Below are positions 23,097 to 35,234 of a DNA stretch of 64,000 nt, one piece after another. Location of the stretch: NCBI GenBank assembly GCA_024282035.1, contig JAMWZR010000001.1, positions 186,001 through 250,000 of the forward strand, given 5' to 3'. Made by a program: the position numbers and the translations under genes. The first letter of the stretch is position 1; each line of letters opens with the position of its first letter. Source of the DNA: Nitrosomonas sp. (GTDB lineage Bacteria > Pseudomonadota > Gammaproteobacteria > Burkholderiales > Nitrosomonadaceae). Below the pieces are notes generated by a model. The model had not been told where the DNA came from, did not search any database, and saw nothing but the letters and a program-made list of their open reading frames with translations.

Positions 23097-23522
23097 TGTC
23101 TTGCTGAACAAGGCCGCCACCATCGAACGTTGCGTGCTGCGCGCCCGCGAGGAATACGCGGCCGATCCTGCCACCTTTGCCGAAAATCACACCCGGCAGG
23201 ATGCCGCCATTCTGAACATTCAGCGCGCCTGTGAAGCGGCGCTGGATATGGGACAGCACTTGATCCGCCGCGAACGGCTGGGTATCCCGCAAAGCGCGCG
23301 CGATGTGTTTGGGCTGCTGGCGCAGGCGGGGGCTGGATCGATACGAACTTGGCGGACAAACTGAAACGCATGGTAGGGTTTCGCAACATTGCAGTGCATG
23401 AGTATCAGGCGCTGCAATTACCGATTACCGTGGCGATAATCGAAAACCATCTGGACGAATTTTTGCAGTACAGCAAGACAGTGCTGCTCAAGGATGCGGC
23501 GCACTCCGGGCGGCAAGAATGA
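23086..23522 (+). pseudogene. hepT: HepT-type ribonuclease toxin, frameshifted
   Basis: From ATG 23086 the protein follows the HepT family (MADDVLLNKAATIERC ... RERLGIPQSARDVFGLLAQAG) up to a run of five Gs at 23328-23332. The original frame then gives a few unrelated residues and stops by 23364. In the other frame the family continues without stops to TGA at 23522, including the toxin motif R-x4-H-x-Y in GFRNIAVHEY. Two extra Gs, or one missing G, would restore one reading frame. The catalytic motif is therefore cut off: an inactivated toxin, a reversible switch, or a sequencing error in the G run. Confidence 0.85.
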
Positions 23523-23587
23523 GATAACAATGCGGCGCTGACGTAATCGAGTTGGCGGTGAGCCGATGCAGAGAGAATCTCCGCTCT

Positions 23588-26117
<2,530 letters not shown>

Positions 26118-26125
<8 letters not shown>

Positions 26126-27767
26126 CTTCTTCGACTACCGAGACATTTTCGAACAAATCGCTGGCGAGATCCATCGGGCGGACTATCTTTTCGATGAACG
26201 CGATTTCAATCTCGGTGATGCCATATTTCGCGTAGAGCTCATCGTCCGTCCACTTCCTGTTCCACTCCTGCGTCGGCACGAAGGCATAGACTTTGCGCGT
26301 AGTATCTTGGGATGGCTTGTGCAGCAGGATTAGCAGGCGCGTCAGCCGGCAGGTGATGTATGACAAGGCGCTTTCGGCTTCGCTTTGGGTCTCGAACGGG
26401 CCGATGCACAAATAGGTTTCGGAACAGATGCTACCGGGCTCGCCAATGAAGGGTGTGCTGAGGATGCGGTGCGGGTAGGTGTCGCGATTGCCCGTACCGG
26501 GCGCAGCACGGCCAATATAAATCTTCCACTTGTCGATGAGTTCGGTGCCAGACGGTACGGAGTTTCTGGCGATGTACCCTGTCCCACCGTTCTGGTAGAT
26601 GAGCACATCACCGACGCGCTTTGTCGCCTTGCCCTTAAAAGTTGTTTCGAGTGCGAACGGCTTTCTGGAACTGACCAACCGGTCAAACCGTTTACTTTCT
26701 GGTAGCAAGAGAGACTCAGATTGTTCTGTTTCGACAGAAATGACTTTCTTGAGAATCGACAGTCCGTCATTGAAACGAATGAACACATCCGCTCCCTTTT
26801 CGAGGAGCTGGCGGCTGGCGGTGGAGACCGGCCAGTCCTTGAAATGGGTGCTTACATCACAGAGGCCAGGATGGTCACGATTCCAGAGGAAATAGCAAAC
26901 CCCGCCCTTGAGGCCCACGCCAGGAAACACATCTGCCGCGCTGAGATAGTCAGCAATGGATCGCAGGCGATTGTCGGCAAGCATAGCCTCTCTGAATTCA
27001 TCCAGTCCCTTTCCGCCAGCGAACCAGCGTGCAGGAATAACCATCGACAGGTAGCGTGGCTCCAACGCCTTCGCCTGCTCCACAAACAGTTGATAGATGG
27101 GAGCCGCACTAGTGCCATAACCGCCATCGTTCAACTGATACGGCGGGTTACCAACGATAACATCGAATTGCATATTGCCTCCAAAAAACTCGGTTATCTG
27201 AGTCTTGATGTTGTCTGTGTGAATGAACGCGTAAGCGTGGGTTTCCAGCGCCTCTCCGCGATCCATCGCCGCTTGGCTGGCACCACAAAAAGTGCACTTG
27301 CCATTGGCCCATGTATGCTCGATGCGCTCGAACCAGATGTTCCCCGAGTCGTTCGTGAAGGATTTGGCTATGGAATGCTGCCCATTGGCATGCTTCGAGC
27401 AATACACACTGCGCCGCGCCAGCAGGCTGGTGAGATGCGTGATGCCGATGCCGAACACCTGCTTGGTCAGGATGTGGTTCACGCGCTTCTCGAGTTCCGG
27501 AATCTCCTGCTCCAGTCCCTTTGTCAGTCGGCTGGTGATCTCGCGTAGAAACACACCGGATTTCGTGAAGGGGTCCAGAAACTTCACCGTCTTGTCCGCC
27601 CAGATGTTCGCCCCGTTGTGGCTGGCCGCCCATGCCTCGGCAACAGTATCCAACATCTTGTTGGCGAACTCCGGTGGCGTGAACACCTCGTCGTTGGAAA
27701 GGTTCGCGATACAGGTCAGCACATCCGGATTGCGGCCGCGCAGCATGAAGGATGCCTGACCGTTCAT
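26118..27767 (-). CDS. Eco57I-type adenine DNA methyltransferase with zinc-ribbon-like insert
   Basis: A 549-residue N6-adenine methyltransferase. Catalytic motif IV is intact: FDVIVGNPPYQ (201-211). The SAM-binding motif I is atypical: FLDPFTKSGVFL (63-74) in place of DPxxGSGxFL. Between them, Cys123/His126 (YCSKH) and Cys158/Cys161 (CTFC) look like a zinc-binding pair. The C-terminal half (about 330-520) probably recognises the target. It starts in a four-base ATGA overlap with the stop of the 217-residue methyltransferase-like gene and overlaps the helicase gene downstream. Confidence 0.82.
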
Positions 27768-28417
27768 GCGATCTCCTTTGCAGCATTACCGCTCGCCATG
27801 CGAGCAAGCTCACGAACGGTCATCGGCGCGTAAGCCATTATGGGTGTGAAGATTTCATGCTTGGCAAACAGTGACCCCTGTTCAACGTGGTTCGACATGC
27901 CGGTGAGGATGTCAAAGCGAAAATCGCGACGTTGAAACTTGCCCTTGCCTAGGTAGCCCCATTCCGCGAAGGTGATTGGTTGCCCATTGCTGGCAAGCAT
28001 TTTCAGGGCGTCGCCGTGAACGAGATTCTGCGAAAGTATGCAAAACGCGGCCTGGTACAGATCGTCTGACTCCTGCACGTTCAGGTAATCGGCGAAGATT
28101 TCCAGCATATTCTTTCGGCACTCGGTAATGTTGTCGGCCAGCAGCTCGATCCCGTAGATGCACATCAGTGCCAGCAGCGCATAGTGCTGTTTCTCGAAGT
28201 CAGATTTCCCGAACTTGCACTCGACAGTCGCGAGTTTGCGTTGCAAGACCTTGACAATAAAATTACCGCTTCCGCAAGCTGGTTCGAGAAAGCGGGAATC
28301 AATGCGCTCCGACTCGTCCTTCACGAGGTCGAGCATGGCATCAACCAGCCATGTAGGAGTGAATACTTCTCCATGGTCGGCAACACGTTTTTTAGATTTG
28401 ATTAGATTCATAGGCAA
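27764..28417 (-). CDS. Small methyltransferase-like protein with SAM motif but no catalytic motif
   Basis: A 217-residue protein of the N6-adenine methyltransferase fold. It has HGEVFTPTWLVDAMLD (15-30), a textbook SAM-binding motif I EPACGSGNF (45-53), an acidic motif II region (YGIELL) and NLVHGDAL (131-138). Where catalytic N/D-PP-Y/F should follow FDIVIG, it reads FDILTGMSNH (168-177). It therefore likely binds SAM without transferring methyl groups itself, or works with the next gene. It is the first of the three coupled restriction-modification genes and follows the fic gene by 70 bases on the same strand. Confidence 0.78.
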   Translation of the reverse strand: MPMNLIKSKKRVADHGEVFTPTWLVDAMLDLVKDESERIDSRFLEPACGSGNFIVKVLQRKLATVECKFGKSDFEKQHYALLALMCIYGIELLADNITECRKNMLEIFADYLNVQESDDLYQAAFCILSQNLVHGDALKMLASNGQPITFAEWGYLGKGKFQRRDFRFDILTGMSNHVEQGSLFAKHEIFTPIMAYAPMTVRELARMASGNAAKEIA

Positions 28418-28487
28418 AAGGCTTTAGGCGATAGCTTGAAAATAATTTGAGAGCATGCCTGATCCAGCTTCGATAAAGAAAATATTT

Positions 28488-29603
28488 TCATGCCAAATAT
28501 CCATAAGCGGTGACGGTGTTATCATCTCGCGTCAGTAAATGCATCAGCTCCGGATGAATAAACAGCTTTTCGCGTCCCACGGTTTTTTCCTCCAGCACGT
28601 CGATGTCAACCAGCTGCTTGAGATAGCGCGATGCGGCTTGCCGACCGGCGATGTTTTTTTCGACCAGGTTCTGAATTCGGCAATAAGGCAGGTCGAAGAT
28701 CAGATCGACCAGTTCGCGACTGTAGATTTTCGGTGCTTTCTGTTTCACATGCTCAATTGTCAATCCTGAGAGGGTACGGATTGCGGCGATCTTGGCGGTG
28801 GTCCAATGCGCTGTGTCTTCGATGCCTTGCAACAAATAAACAATCCAGGGTTCCCATGCCTGGTTGCGTGTGACATCCAGCAACAGGCGATAATACTCGG
28901 TTTTGTTTTTGATGATGTAGCGGCTCAGGTAAAGAATCGGCAGCGTCAGCAAGCCTTCCTGGATCAGAAACAGGCTATTCAGCACGCGTCCGGTGCGGCC
29001 ATTGCCGTCGGTGAACGGATGAATCGCTTCGAATTGATAATGCCCGGCTGCCATGCGAATCAGCGGGTCGATGTCGCGCGTTTCATGCAAATAACGTTCC
29101 CAGTTTGCTAATTGGGTACGCAGCAGATCTTCCCCGACAGGTGGAGTATAAATCACGTCGCCGGTCGCCTGATTGGCGAGCGCCGTTCCGGGCACGCGCC
29201 GCACTTGCATGTCTGTTCCTTTGATACGCGTACAAACCTGTTCCGCGGTGCGGGTGTTCAGCGGATGCTGCTGCAACGTTTGGAATCCTTCGAGCAAAGC
29301 GCTGCTGTAACGTAGGGCTTCTCGTGTCGACGGGTCGGCGTATTCGTTCGCGCTTTGGAACTGAAACAGCCGGTCAGTTGTAGTGACGATATTCTCGATT
29401 TCCGAGCTGGCCTGGGCTTCTAGCAACGGGAGGGTATTGATCAGAACACCTTGATTGGGGATGAGTTCGGCAGCTTGCTTGAGTTCTGCCAGTGCAGCCC
29501 GGGCGGCAATGCATTGCTTGAGTGCCGTACGTGTTTCCAGCTCGGCTGCGGGAGGTAAAAGCGGAAGATCGTTGTATGGTTGATCCGGGCACCAAGCTGA
29601 CAT
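28488..29603 (-). CDS. Fic-domain protein (probable AMPylase) with C-terminal winged helix
   Basis: A 371-residue Fic protein. The core motif [12 protein letters not shown] (195-206) is complete, including the catalytic His. The N-terminal inhibitory helix motif S-x3-E-N is present at 66-71 (SSEIEN), which places it in the class with intramolecular inhibition. The C-terminal 90 residues ([20 protein letters not shown]... [11 protein letters not shown]) look like a winged helix and could bind DNA. The gene is the first of a leftward block with the restriction-modification genes, preceded by a promoter flanked by repeated operator-like sites. The target is unknown. Confidence 0.9.
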   Translation of the reverse strand: MSAWCPDQPYNDLPLLPPAAELETRTALKQCIAARAALAELKQAAELIPNQGVLINTLPLLEAQASSEIENIVTTTDRLFQFQSANEYADPSTREALRYSSALLEGFQTLQQHPLNTRTAEQVCTRIKGTDMQVRRVPGTALANQATGDVIYTPPVGEDLLRTQLANWERYLHETRDIDPLIRMAAGHYQFEAIHPFTDGNGRTGRVLNSLFLIQEGLLTLPILYLSRYIIKNKTEYYRLLLDVTRNQAWEPWIVYLLQGIEDTAHWTTAKIAAIRTLSGLTIEHVKQKAPKIYSRELVDLIFDLPYCRIQNLVEKNIAGRQAASRYLKQLVDIDVLEEKTVGREKLFIHPELMHLLTRDDNTVTAYGYLA

Positions 29604-29618
29604 AGTTTAATTTCTGCA

Positions 29619-29683
29619 TTTTTGCGACATATTGTCAGTTTATGTCGCTGCTGGTGACAAGTCAACCAAACATGTCGCAAAAT
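29619..29683. promoter_or_regulatory. Triple GCGACAT operator-like cluster at the fic promoter
   Basis: GCGACATA (29624-29631) and TATGTCGC (29641-29648) form a perfect 8-bp inverted repeat with a 9-base spacer. A third copy, ATGTCGCAAAAT (29672-29683), mirrors TTTTTGCGACAT (29619-29630) over 11 bases. The copies bracket the -35 and -10 of the fic promoter, as expected for repression, possibly by the winged helix of Fic itself. Confidence 0.65.
29637..29665 (-). promoter_or_regulatory. Promoter of fic (and probably of the restriction block)
   Basis: Read on the minus strand: TTGACT (29660-29665), 17-base spacer, TAAACT (29637-29642). The start would be near 29630, about 27 bases before the fic ATG. 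Confidence 0.6.
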
Positions 29684-29705
29684 CTGGAAATTTACAACAT
29701 ATCAA

Positions 29706-30797
29706 TCAAACGTTAAAGCGGAAATGCATCACGTCGCCGTCTTTGACGATGTATTCCTTGCCTTCGAGGCGCATTTTGCCGGCTTCCTTGGCGCCCTGCT
29801 CGCCGTTGCAGGCGATGAAGTCGTCGTAGCTGGTGACTTCAGCGCGGATGAAACCTTTTTCAAAATCGGTGTGGATGACACCGGCTGCTTGCGGAGCGGT
29901 GTCGCCTTTGTGGATGGTCCAGGCGCGGACTTCCTTGACGCCGGCGGTGAAGTAGGTTTGTAGGCCGAGCAGGTCGTAACCGGCGCGCACAAGGCGGTTG
30001 AGGCCGGGTTCTTCGAGGTTCAGGTCGGCCAGAAAGATTTTCTTGTCTTCGTCGGATAGTTCCGCGATTTCAGCTTCGAGCGCGGCACAGATGGCAACAA
30101 CCGGTGCGCCTTCCTTGGCGGCGTATTCCTGCACGCGGGTGAGTAGCGGGTTGTTTTCAAAACCGTGATCGTTGACGTTGGCGACGTAGATCGCGGGTTT
30201 GGCAGTCAACAGGCACAGTGGTTGCAGCAGATGCTTTTGTTCTTTATCGAGATCGAGCGTTCGAGCGGGGTTGCCTTCATTCAGATGCGCTTGTACTTTT
30301 TCCAGCAGGGCGCACAGTTTGATGGCGTCCTTGTTGCCGGATTTGGCGACCTTGGATTCGCGCAGCAACGTTTTTTCCACTGTGGTGAGATCGGCCAGAG
30401 ACAGTTCGGTCTGGATTACTTCGATATCGGAGATCGGATCGACCTTGCCGGCGACGTGCACGACGTTGTCATCGGCGAAGCAGCGCACCATGTTGACGAT
30501 GCCGTCGGTTTCGCGGATGTTTGCGAGAAACTTGTTGCCCAGGCCTTCGCCTTTGGACGCACCAGCGACCAGTCCGGCGATGTCGACGAATTCGACGATA
30601 GCGGGTTGCACCTTCTGCGGTTTGACGATGTCGCTGAGTTTTTGCAGGCGCGGATCGGGTACTTCGACGATGCCGACGTTTGGATCGATAGTACAAAAGG
30701 GATAATTTTCCGCAGCGATGCCCGCCTTGGTCAACGCGTTAAACAGAGTGGATTTGCCGACATTGGGAAGACCTACGATTCCGCATTTCAGACTCAT
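29706..30797 (-). CDS. ychF: Redox-responsive ATPase YchF (OLA1 family)
   Basis: An Obg-related P-loop ATPase that associates with ribosomes. The 363-residue protein has [17 protein letters not shown] at residues 6-22, DIAGLV in the G3 position and the relaxed YVANVND in place of the NKxD guanine motif, which explains preference for ATP. A C-terminal TGS domain ([12 protein letters not shown]...) ends in VMHFRFNV. It follows pth in the conserved rplY-pth-ychF order, 56 bases apart. Confidence 0.97.
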   Translation of the reverse strand: MSLKCGIVGLPNVGKSTLFNALTKAGIAAENYPFCTIDPNVGIVEVPDPRLQKLSDIVKPQKVQPAIVEFVDIAGLVAGASKGEGLGNKFLANIRETDGIVNMVRCFADDNVVHVAGKVDPISDIEVIQTELSLADLTTVEKTLLRESKVAKSGNKDAIKLCALLEKVQAHLNEGNPARTLDLDKEQKHLLQPLCLLTAKPAIYVANVNDHGFENNPLLTRVQEYAAKEGAPVVAICAALEAEIAELSDEDKKIFLADLNLEEPGLNRLVRAGYDLLGLQTYFTAGVKEVRAWTIHKGDTAPQAAGVIHTDFEKGFIRAEVTSYDDFIACNGEQGAKEAGKMRLEGKEYIVKDGDVMHFRFNV

Positions 30798-30853
30798 GAC
30801 CTGATTCTCATTAAAAGATTAAATGACGATTGTATGAAAGTTTTACCGCATTG

Positions 30854-31423
30854 TTATGTTTTTGTGTGCAATTTCAGCATGGCGGCTTCACATGCGCCTT
30901 GTGCGATGAGCGGCCAGACTTCCAGGCTGCGGGCGATGGCCTCGTCGATCAGAGGTGCTTCTTCCTTGCGCGGAGGATGTAGCACATAGCCGACCACGGC
31001 GTTGCGATCACCCGGATGGCCGATGCCGATGCGCAATCGCCAGAAGTCCTGGGTACCCAGCTTGGCCGCGATGTCCTTGAGACCGTTATGTCCGCCCAAG
31101 CCACCGCCTTTTTTCAGTTTGGCCACGCCGGGTGGTAGATCCAGTTCATCGTGCACCACGATCATTTCCTGCGGCTGGATTTTATAAAACTGACACAAAG
31201 CGGCAACCGATTGACCGCTGCGATTCATGAACGTTTGCGGTTCCAGCAGCCACACATCGGCATCTTTCTGGCGGATTTGCGCGCACAAGCCATGAAAACG
31301 CGATTCCGATCTGAGCGAAACTTGCAGTTTATGCGCCAGTTGGTCGATCCAGTCGAAACCGGCGTTATGTCGGGTGCCGTCGTACTCTCTGCCGGGATTG
31401 CCCAGTCCTACGATCAGTTTCAT
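30854..31423 (-). CDS. pth: Peptidyl-tRNA hydrolase
   Basis: Pth frees tRNA from stalled peptidyl-tRNA. The 189-residue protein begins [23 protein letters not shown], holding the catalytic His at about 20, with FMNRSGQSV and [11 protein letters not shown] (catalytic Asp) further on and [12 protein letters not shown] before the C-terminal lid. It is separated from rplY by a strong terminator hairpin, so it may rely partly on read-through or its own promoter. Confidence 0.98.
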   Translation of the reverse strand: MKLIVGLGNPGREYDGTRHNAGFDWIDQLAHKLQVSLRSESRFHGLCAQIRQKDADVWLLEPQTFMNRSGQSVAALCQFYKIQPQEMIVVHDELDLPPGVAKLKKGGGLGGHNGLKDIAAKLGTQDFWRLRIGIGHPGDRNAVVGYVLHPPRKEEAPLIDEAIARSLEVWPLIAQGACEAAMLKLHTKT

Positions 31424-31459
31424 GTCCTGTGGGGATGCTTATGAGTGCATGCAAAAGAA

Positions 31460-31491
31460 AAATCTGCTGGAATGTCGATTCCAGCAGATTT
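31460..31491 (-). terminator. Rho-independent terminator after rplY
   Basis: AAATCTGCTGGAAT and ATTCCAGCAGATTT form a perfect 14-bp stem with a four-base loop. On the minus strand it is followed by TTCTTTTG. It lies between rplY and pth and would end or attenuate the prs-rplY transcript. Confidence 0.8.
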
Positions 31492-31519
31492 ATCGGATTT
31501 CATTCGCTGAATCGGCCGA

Positions 31520-32143
31520 TCAGGCTTTTTTCTCTGCTCCGGCTTCTTCACTTGCGGCTTCTTCAGACAGTGCCGAGCGAGGAATGGTAATCGTAGCCAC
31601 AGGCAAGTTTTCACCTTTGGATAACGCCACGGTTTCCACACCTTCGGGCAGTACCAGATCACTTAAGTGCAGCGTATGGCCTGCTGTCATTTCAGCCAGA
31701 TCAATCGTGATGTATTCCGGTAATTGCGAGGGCAGGCAGCTGATGTCCACTTCGGTCATGATATGTGACACGATACCACCGGATGTTTTGACACCGGGGG
31801 AGACTTCGGCATTGATGAAGTGCAGCGGTACTTTCATGTGGATTTTCTTGTTCTTGTCGATGCGCTGAAAATCTACGTGCATGACCTGTTGTTTGAACGG
31901 ATGCATTTGCACATCGCGCAGCAAGACCTGATCTGCTTTTCCGGCAACACTCAATGTCAGAATGGATGCGTGGAAGGCTTCCAGTTTGAGTTTGTGATAC
32001 AGATCGTTATGGTCCATTTCAATGGATTGCGGTTCCTGGCTGCCACCGTAAATGATGGCCGGTACTTTGCCGGAACGGCGCAGGCGGCGGCTCGCACCCT
32101 TTCCCTGCGCTGTGCGCTTGTCGGCGCTGATCTCAATTTTCAT
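31520..32143 (-). CDS. rplY: 50S ribosomal protein L25/general stress protein Ctc
   Basis: Binds 5S rRNA. The 207-residue long form has the L25 domain (about 1-92, [26 protein letters not shown]) and the TL5/CTC C-terminal domain, and ends with an Ala/Glu-rich tail [14 protein letters not shown]. It lies 67 bases after prs in the conserved order. Confidence 0.97.
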   Translation of the reverse strand: MKIEISADKRTAQGKGASRRLRRSGKVPAIIYGGSQEPQSIEMDHNDLYHKLKLEAFHASILTLSVAGKADQVLLRDVQMHPFKQQVMHVDFQRIDKNKKIHMKVPLHFINAEVSPGVKTSGGIVSHIMTEVDISCLPSQLPEYITIDLAEMTAGHTLHLSDLVLPEGVETVALSKGENLPVATITIPRSALSEEAASEEAGAEKKA

Positions 32144-32210
32144 ACTGATTACTCCTTGATTATGGCTTGTTCGCGACCAAACAAACCGGTTGATAAAACT
32201 TGTTTACAAT

Positions 32211-33161
32211 TTATTCCATGAATAGCGAACTCAGCGAGCTTTCGTTGCTGATGCGCAGCATGGTTTCAGCCAGCAGGTTAGCAATGCTCAGTTGGCAGAT
32301 GCGTTCGCAAGCCATGGCATCTTCGCGCAACGGAATGGTGTCGGTGACAACCAGTTTATCCAGTTCCGAGTTACTGATGCGTTCGACTGCGCTACCCGAG
32401 AGGACTGCGTGCGTCGAATAAGCCAGTACCGATTTGGCGCCATGCTGTTTCAATGCTTTTGCTGCTTCACACAGGGTATTGGCCGTGTCGACCAAGTCAT
32501 CGATGATGACGCAGGTGCGATCCCGAACCTCACCGATGATGTTCATGACCTTGGCTTCATTGGGTTTGGGGCGGCGTTTGTCGATGATCGCCAGATCGCA
32601 CTCCAGGCGCTTGGCGAGATGACGCGCACGAACTACACCGCCTACATCGGGGGATACGACTACCAGGTTCTGGTAATTATGTTTCCAGATATCGCCTAGC
32701 AGAATCGGCATACCGTAGATGTTGTCGACCGGTATATCGAAGAACCCCTGGATCTGGTCTGAATGCAGATCCATGGTGAGTAACCGGTCAATACCGACGG
32801 TGGTGAGCATGTTGGCCACGACTTTGGCGGTGATGGGTACTCGCACGGAACGGGGTCTTCGATCCTGACGGGCATAACCGAAATATGGAATGGCTGCGGT
32901 AATGCGTCCGGCTGAAGCACGTTTGAGTGCATCAACCATGACCAGAATTTCCATCAAGCTGTCATTGGTGGGGGCACAGGTGGATTGCAGAACAAATACG
33001 TCTTTGCCTCGAACATTTTCGAGTATTTCCACCATGACTTCACCGTCGCTGAAACGACCAACGGTGGCGCGTCCCAAGTGGATGTTAAGGTGTTTTACGG
33101 CATCCTGTGCCAATTTCGGGTGGGCTGTGCCCGTGAACACCATCAAACTGTCATAGGACAT
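32211..33161 (-). CDS. prs: Ribose-phosphate pyrophosphokinase
   Basis: Makes PRPP from ribose 5-phosphate and ATP for nucleotide, His, Trp and NAD synthesis. The 316-residue protein shows the flexible catalytic region [19 protein letters not shown], the metal-binding [12 protein letters not shown] and the PRPP loop [13 protein letters not shown]. It lies between tRNA-Gln and rplY, as in most betaproteobacteria. Confidence 0.98.
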   Translation of the reverse strand: MSYDSLMVFTGTAHPKLAQDAVKHLNIHLGRATVGRFSDGEVMVEILENVRGKDVFVLQSTCAPTNDSLMEILVMVDALKRASAGRITAAIPYFGYARQDRRPRSVRVPITAKVVANMLTTVGIDRLLTMDLHSDQIQGFFDIPVDNIYGMPILLGDIWKHNYQNLVVVSPDVGGVVRARHLAKRLECDLAIIDKRRPKPNEAKVMNIIGEVRDRTCVIIDDLVDTANTLCEAAKALKQHGAKSVLAYSTHAVLSGSAVERISNSELDKLVVTDTIPLREDAMACERICQLSIANLLAETMLRISNESSLSSLFME

Positions 33162-33287
33162 GTTTTTATTTTAAATCTTGAAATGATTAGCAGGAAAAAA
33201 AGCATGGGCATGAGATGCTTGGAGGTATTACTCGCGCTGAATTTGTTAGTCGATTGATTTTGAGGTACCGAGTAAAATTTGGCAATC

Positions 33288-33362
33288 TGGCTGGGGAGGT
33301 AGGGATCGAACCTACGAATGCCGGAATCAAAATCCGGTGCCTTACCACTTGGCGACTCCCCA
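33288..33362 (-). tRNA. tRNA-Gln (anticodon TTG)
   Basis: On the minus strand, TGGGGAG starts the acceptor stem and pairs with CTCCCCA; the D arm CGCCAAGTGGTAAGGC, the anticodon loop with TTG in GGATTTTGATTCC and the T arm GTAGGTTCGATCCCTAC are all complete. The discriminator is G, as in Gln tRNAs, and CCA is encoded. It lies between ispE and prs, the conserved betaproteobacterial position. Confidence 0.97.
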
Positions 33363-33367
33363 GTTTT

Positions 33368-34213
33368 TTAACTACACTCCATCCAATCGTGCATGGGATG
33401 CTGATCCAATCCTTTGGCTACGAAACCTTGCATCGTGTCCGGTCGCTGCTGCAATGCCGCATACGCTTCATTTTCAGTGGCAAATTCAGCAAAAACACAA
33501 GCGCCAGAGCCACTCATCGCCACTATTGTAGTATTTTCTAGTTGCTTTAGCCACTCCAAATACTGTGCTACTTCAGGATAGGCACGGCAGACGACACTTT
33601 CCAGGTCATTATGACCTTGATACACGGAAAAGGGCGGTATTTTGATCGGTAATGTGTTTCGTGTCAATTCCTTATTGTTAAAAACTTCTGCAGTGGATAT
33701 GTGAACCGGTGGTACAAGTACCAAATACCAGGCGGGTGGCAAATCAATCGCTGCCAATTGTTCACCGATGCCTTGCGCAAAAGCATTGCGACCAAAAATG
33801 AATACTGGAACATCGGCACCAAGCAGTAATCCCAATTCGAGTAGACGTTCTTTGCTCCAGTGCAGGGACCAGAGCTGATTGAGCGCCAGGAGTGTGGTTG
33901 CCGCATCCGAACTACCACCGCCCAAACCACCACCCATGGGAATTTGCTTCTTCAGATGAATATCGACTCCAGCTTGAATTCCGGCGCGCTGTTGTAACAA
34001 TTTGGCGGCGCGTACGCACAAATCCTGTTCTTCGGGAACGCCGGCAATGGGTGTGTGCAGTTTGATCACGCCATCGGTGCGAACTTGCAAACTCAATTCA
34101 TCGGAAAAATCCAGAAAGCGGAATACCGTCTGCAACAGGTGGTATCCATCGGGTCTGCGACCGACGACATGCAAAAAAAGATTCAGTTTAGCGGGAGCCG
34201 GGAAGGTATGCAT
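33368..34213 (-). CDS. ispE: 4-diphosphocytidyl-2-C-methyl-D-erythritol kinase
   Basis: A GHMP kinase, the fourth enzyme of the non-mevalonate isoprenoid pathway. It starts MHTFPAPAKLNLFLHVVGRRPDGYH and carries the ATP loop PMGGGLGGGSSDAATTL near residue 95, with AMSGSGACVFAEF at about 235. Its length of 281 is normal. The tRNA-Gln lies 5 bases downstream of its stop and lolB 38 bases upstream. Confidence 0.97.
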   Translation of the reverse strand: MHTFPAPAKLNLFLHVVGRRPDGYHLLQTVFRFLDFSDELSLQVRTDGVIKLHTPIAGVPEEQDLCVRAAKLLQQRAGIQAGVDIHLKKQIPMGGGLGGGSSDAATTLLALNQLWSLHWSKERLLELGLLLGADVPVFIFGRNAFAQGIGEQLAAIDLPPAWYLVLVPPVHISTAEVFNNKELTRNTLPIKIPPFSVYQGHNDLESVVCRAYPEVAQYLEWLKQLENTTIVAMSGSGACVFAEFATENEAYAALQQRPDTMQGFVAKGLDQHPMHDWMECS

Positions 34214-34251
34214 GGGTTGTCTGTTGATGTTTTTCGCCGCAGTTAGAATGG

Positions 34252-34947
34252 TTATTCGGTTTTCCAGTCATCGACAATGAGCTTGATTCTAAGATAGTCA
34301 TTGGATAAAGCTAGTGCCTTGGGGCGCGGGGGGCTGGATGATGTTGATACAGCTGGGGTATAGGTGATTTCCCAGCCATCTTGTCGGACGGCAACGACAT
34401 TGTTTTGGTTATCCAGAATTTTTTCGGCTCGTGTCAACGGGGAATGCGTACCTTGTATCCAGTATTGCAATCCTTCCAGTGGTAAACGCCAACCTAGGAT
34501 TTCTTGGGTCAAATCGCCAGTGTTGTCTGCATAAAAGGCTTCGAGGTTGGATGTAATCAGACGGACGCCTTCAGAATCCCGGGTAATTTCCGCGACGGCT
34601 TGCCCCAGTGGTGTGAACAGCAGGATTTCGTCGCTGGATACAAGGTGCATCCAGCGAAATGTGCCTGAGGTGCGCTGGTTGCGATCCTGAATGGAGATTC
34701 TGCCCAGCATGTTGAAATCAGCTGCCGGAGTAATCTGCGTGGGGGCGAGGGGTTCAAGCATGACCGTTTTGAGTGTCGGGCTGGTTGTATCCGTAGACGG
34801 CACAGTGGCACAACCGGAAAGCCAAAGCAGCATACCGGCGACCGCCAACCACGACAGTTTACTGGTCGTGAGGACTGCAGCATCTGTATTCGACAATCGG
34901 GAAAGATTCAACTTGTAGACATATCGGGTTGATCGAAAAGCCGGCAA
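34252..34947 (-). CDS. lolB: Outer-membrane lipoprotein insertion factor LolB
   Basis: LolB receives lipoproteins from LolA and inserts them in the outer membrane. A hydrophobic stretch WLAVAGMLLWLSGC ends in a lipobox with the acylated Cys at about residue 46, followed by the LolB fold with GRISIQDRNQRTSGTFRW. The annotated start at 34947 gives an unusually long region before the signal peptide; a TTG about 19 codons in would give a more typical one. It lies upstream of ispE as in other betaproteobacteria, here directly after minE. Confidence 0.9.
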   Translation of the reverse strand: MPAFRSTRYVYKLNLSRLSNTDAAVLTTSKLSWLAVAGMLLWLSGCATVPSTDTTSPTLKTVMLEPLAPTQITPAADFNMLGRISIQDRNQRTSGTFRWMHLVSSDEILLFTPLGQAVAEITRDSEGVRLITSNLEAFYADNTGDLTQEILGWRLPLEGLQYWIQGTHSPLTRAEKILDNQNNVVAVRQDGWEITYTPAVSTSSSPPRPKALALSNDYLRIKLIVDDWKTE

Positions 34948-34958
34948 TACACGGTCAG

Positions 34959-35234
34959 TTATTGAATTTCCTTGCCGGAATGCTGGTAATCTGGCAACAC
35001 GATATTGAGCTCGAGAGTCTCCTGATTCTCGTCCTGCTCGAAATTGACTGAAATGGCATCCTGATCAACAGTGACATATTTTCGGATGACTTCGAGAAGC
35101 TCCCTTTGCAGTTGGGGCAAATAAGAAGGCTGATTGCGGGACTGGCGTTCATGTGCAACCAGAATTTGCAGCCGTTCTTTGGCTAAAGAGGCAGTTTTGG
35201 GTTTTGATGATCTAAAATAGTCCAGTAAACTCAT
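34959..35234 (-). CDS. minE: Cell division topological specificity factor MinE
   Basis: MinE drives pole-to-pole oscillation of MinD. Its 91 residues start with the membrane-targeting MSLLDYFRSSK, followed by the MinD-contacting helix (AKERLQILVAHERQ) and the beta-rich dimer domain. It overlaps the end of minD by four bases. Confidence 0.97.
   Translation of the reverse strand: MSLLDYFRSSKPKTASLAKERLQILVAHERQSRNQPSYLPQLQRELLEVIRKYVTVDQDAISVNFEQDENQETLELNIVLPDYQHSGKEIQ

Noticed and set aside
26721..27548. 275-codon open frame antisense to the methyltransferase
   Set aside because: It overlaps the NPPY and zinc motifs of the real gene and resembles nothing known.
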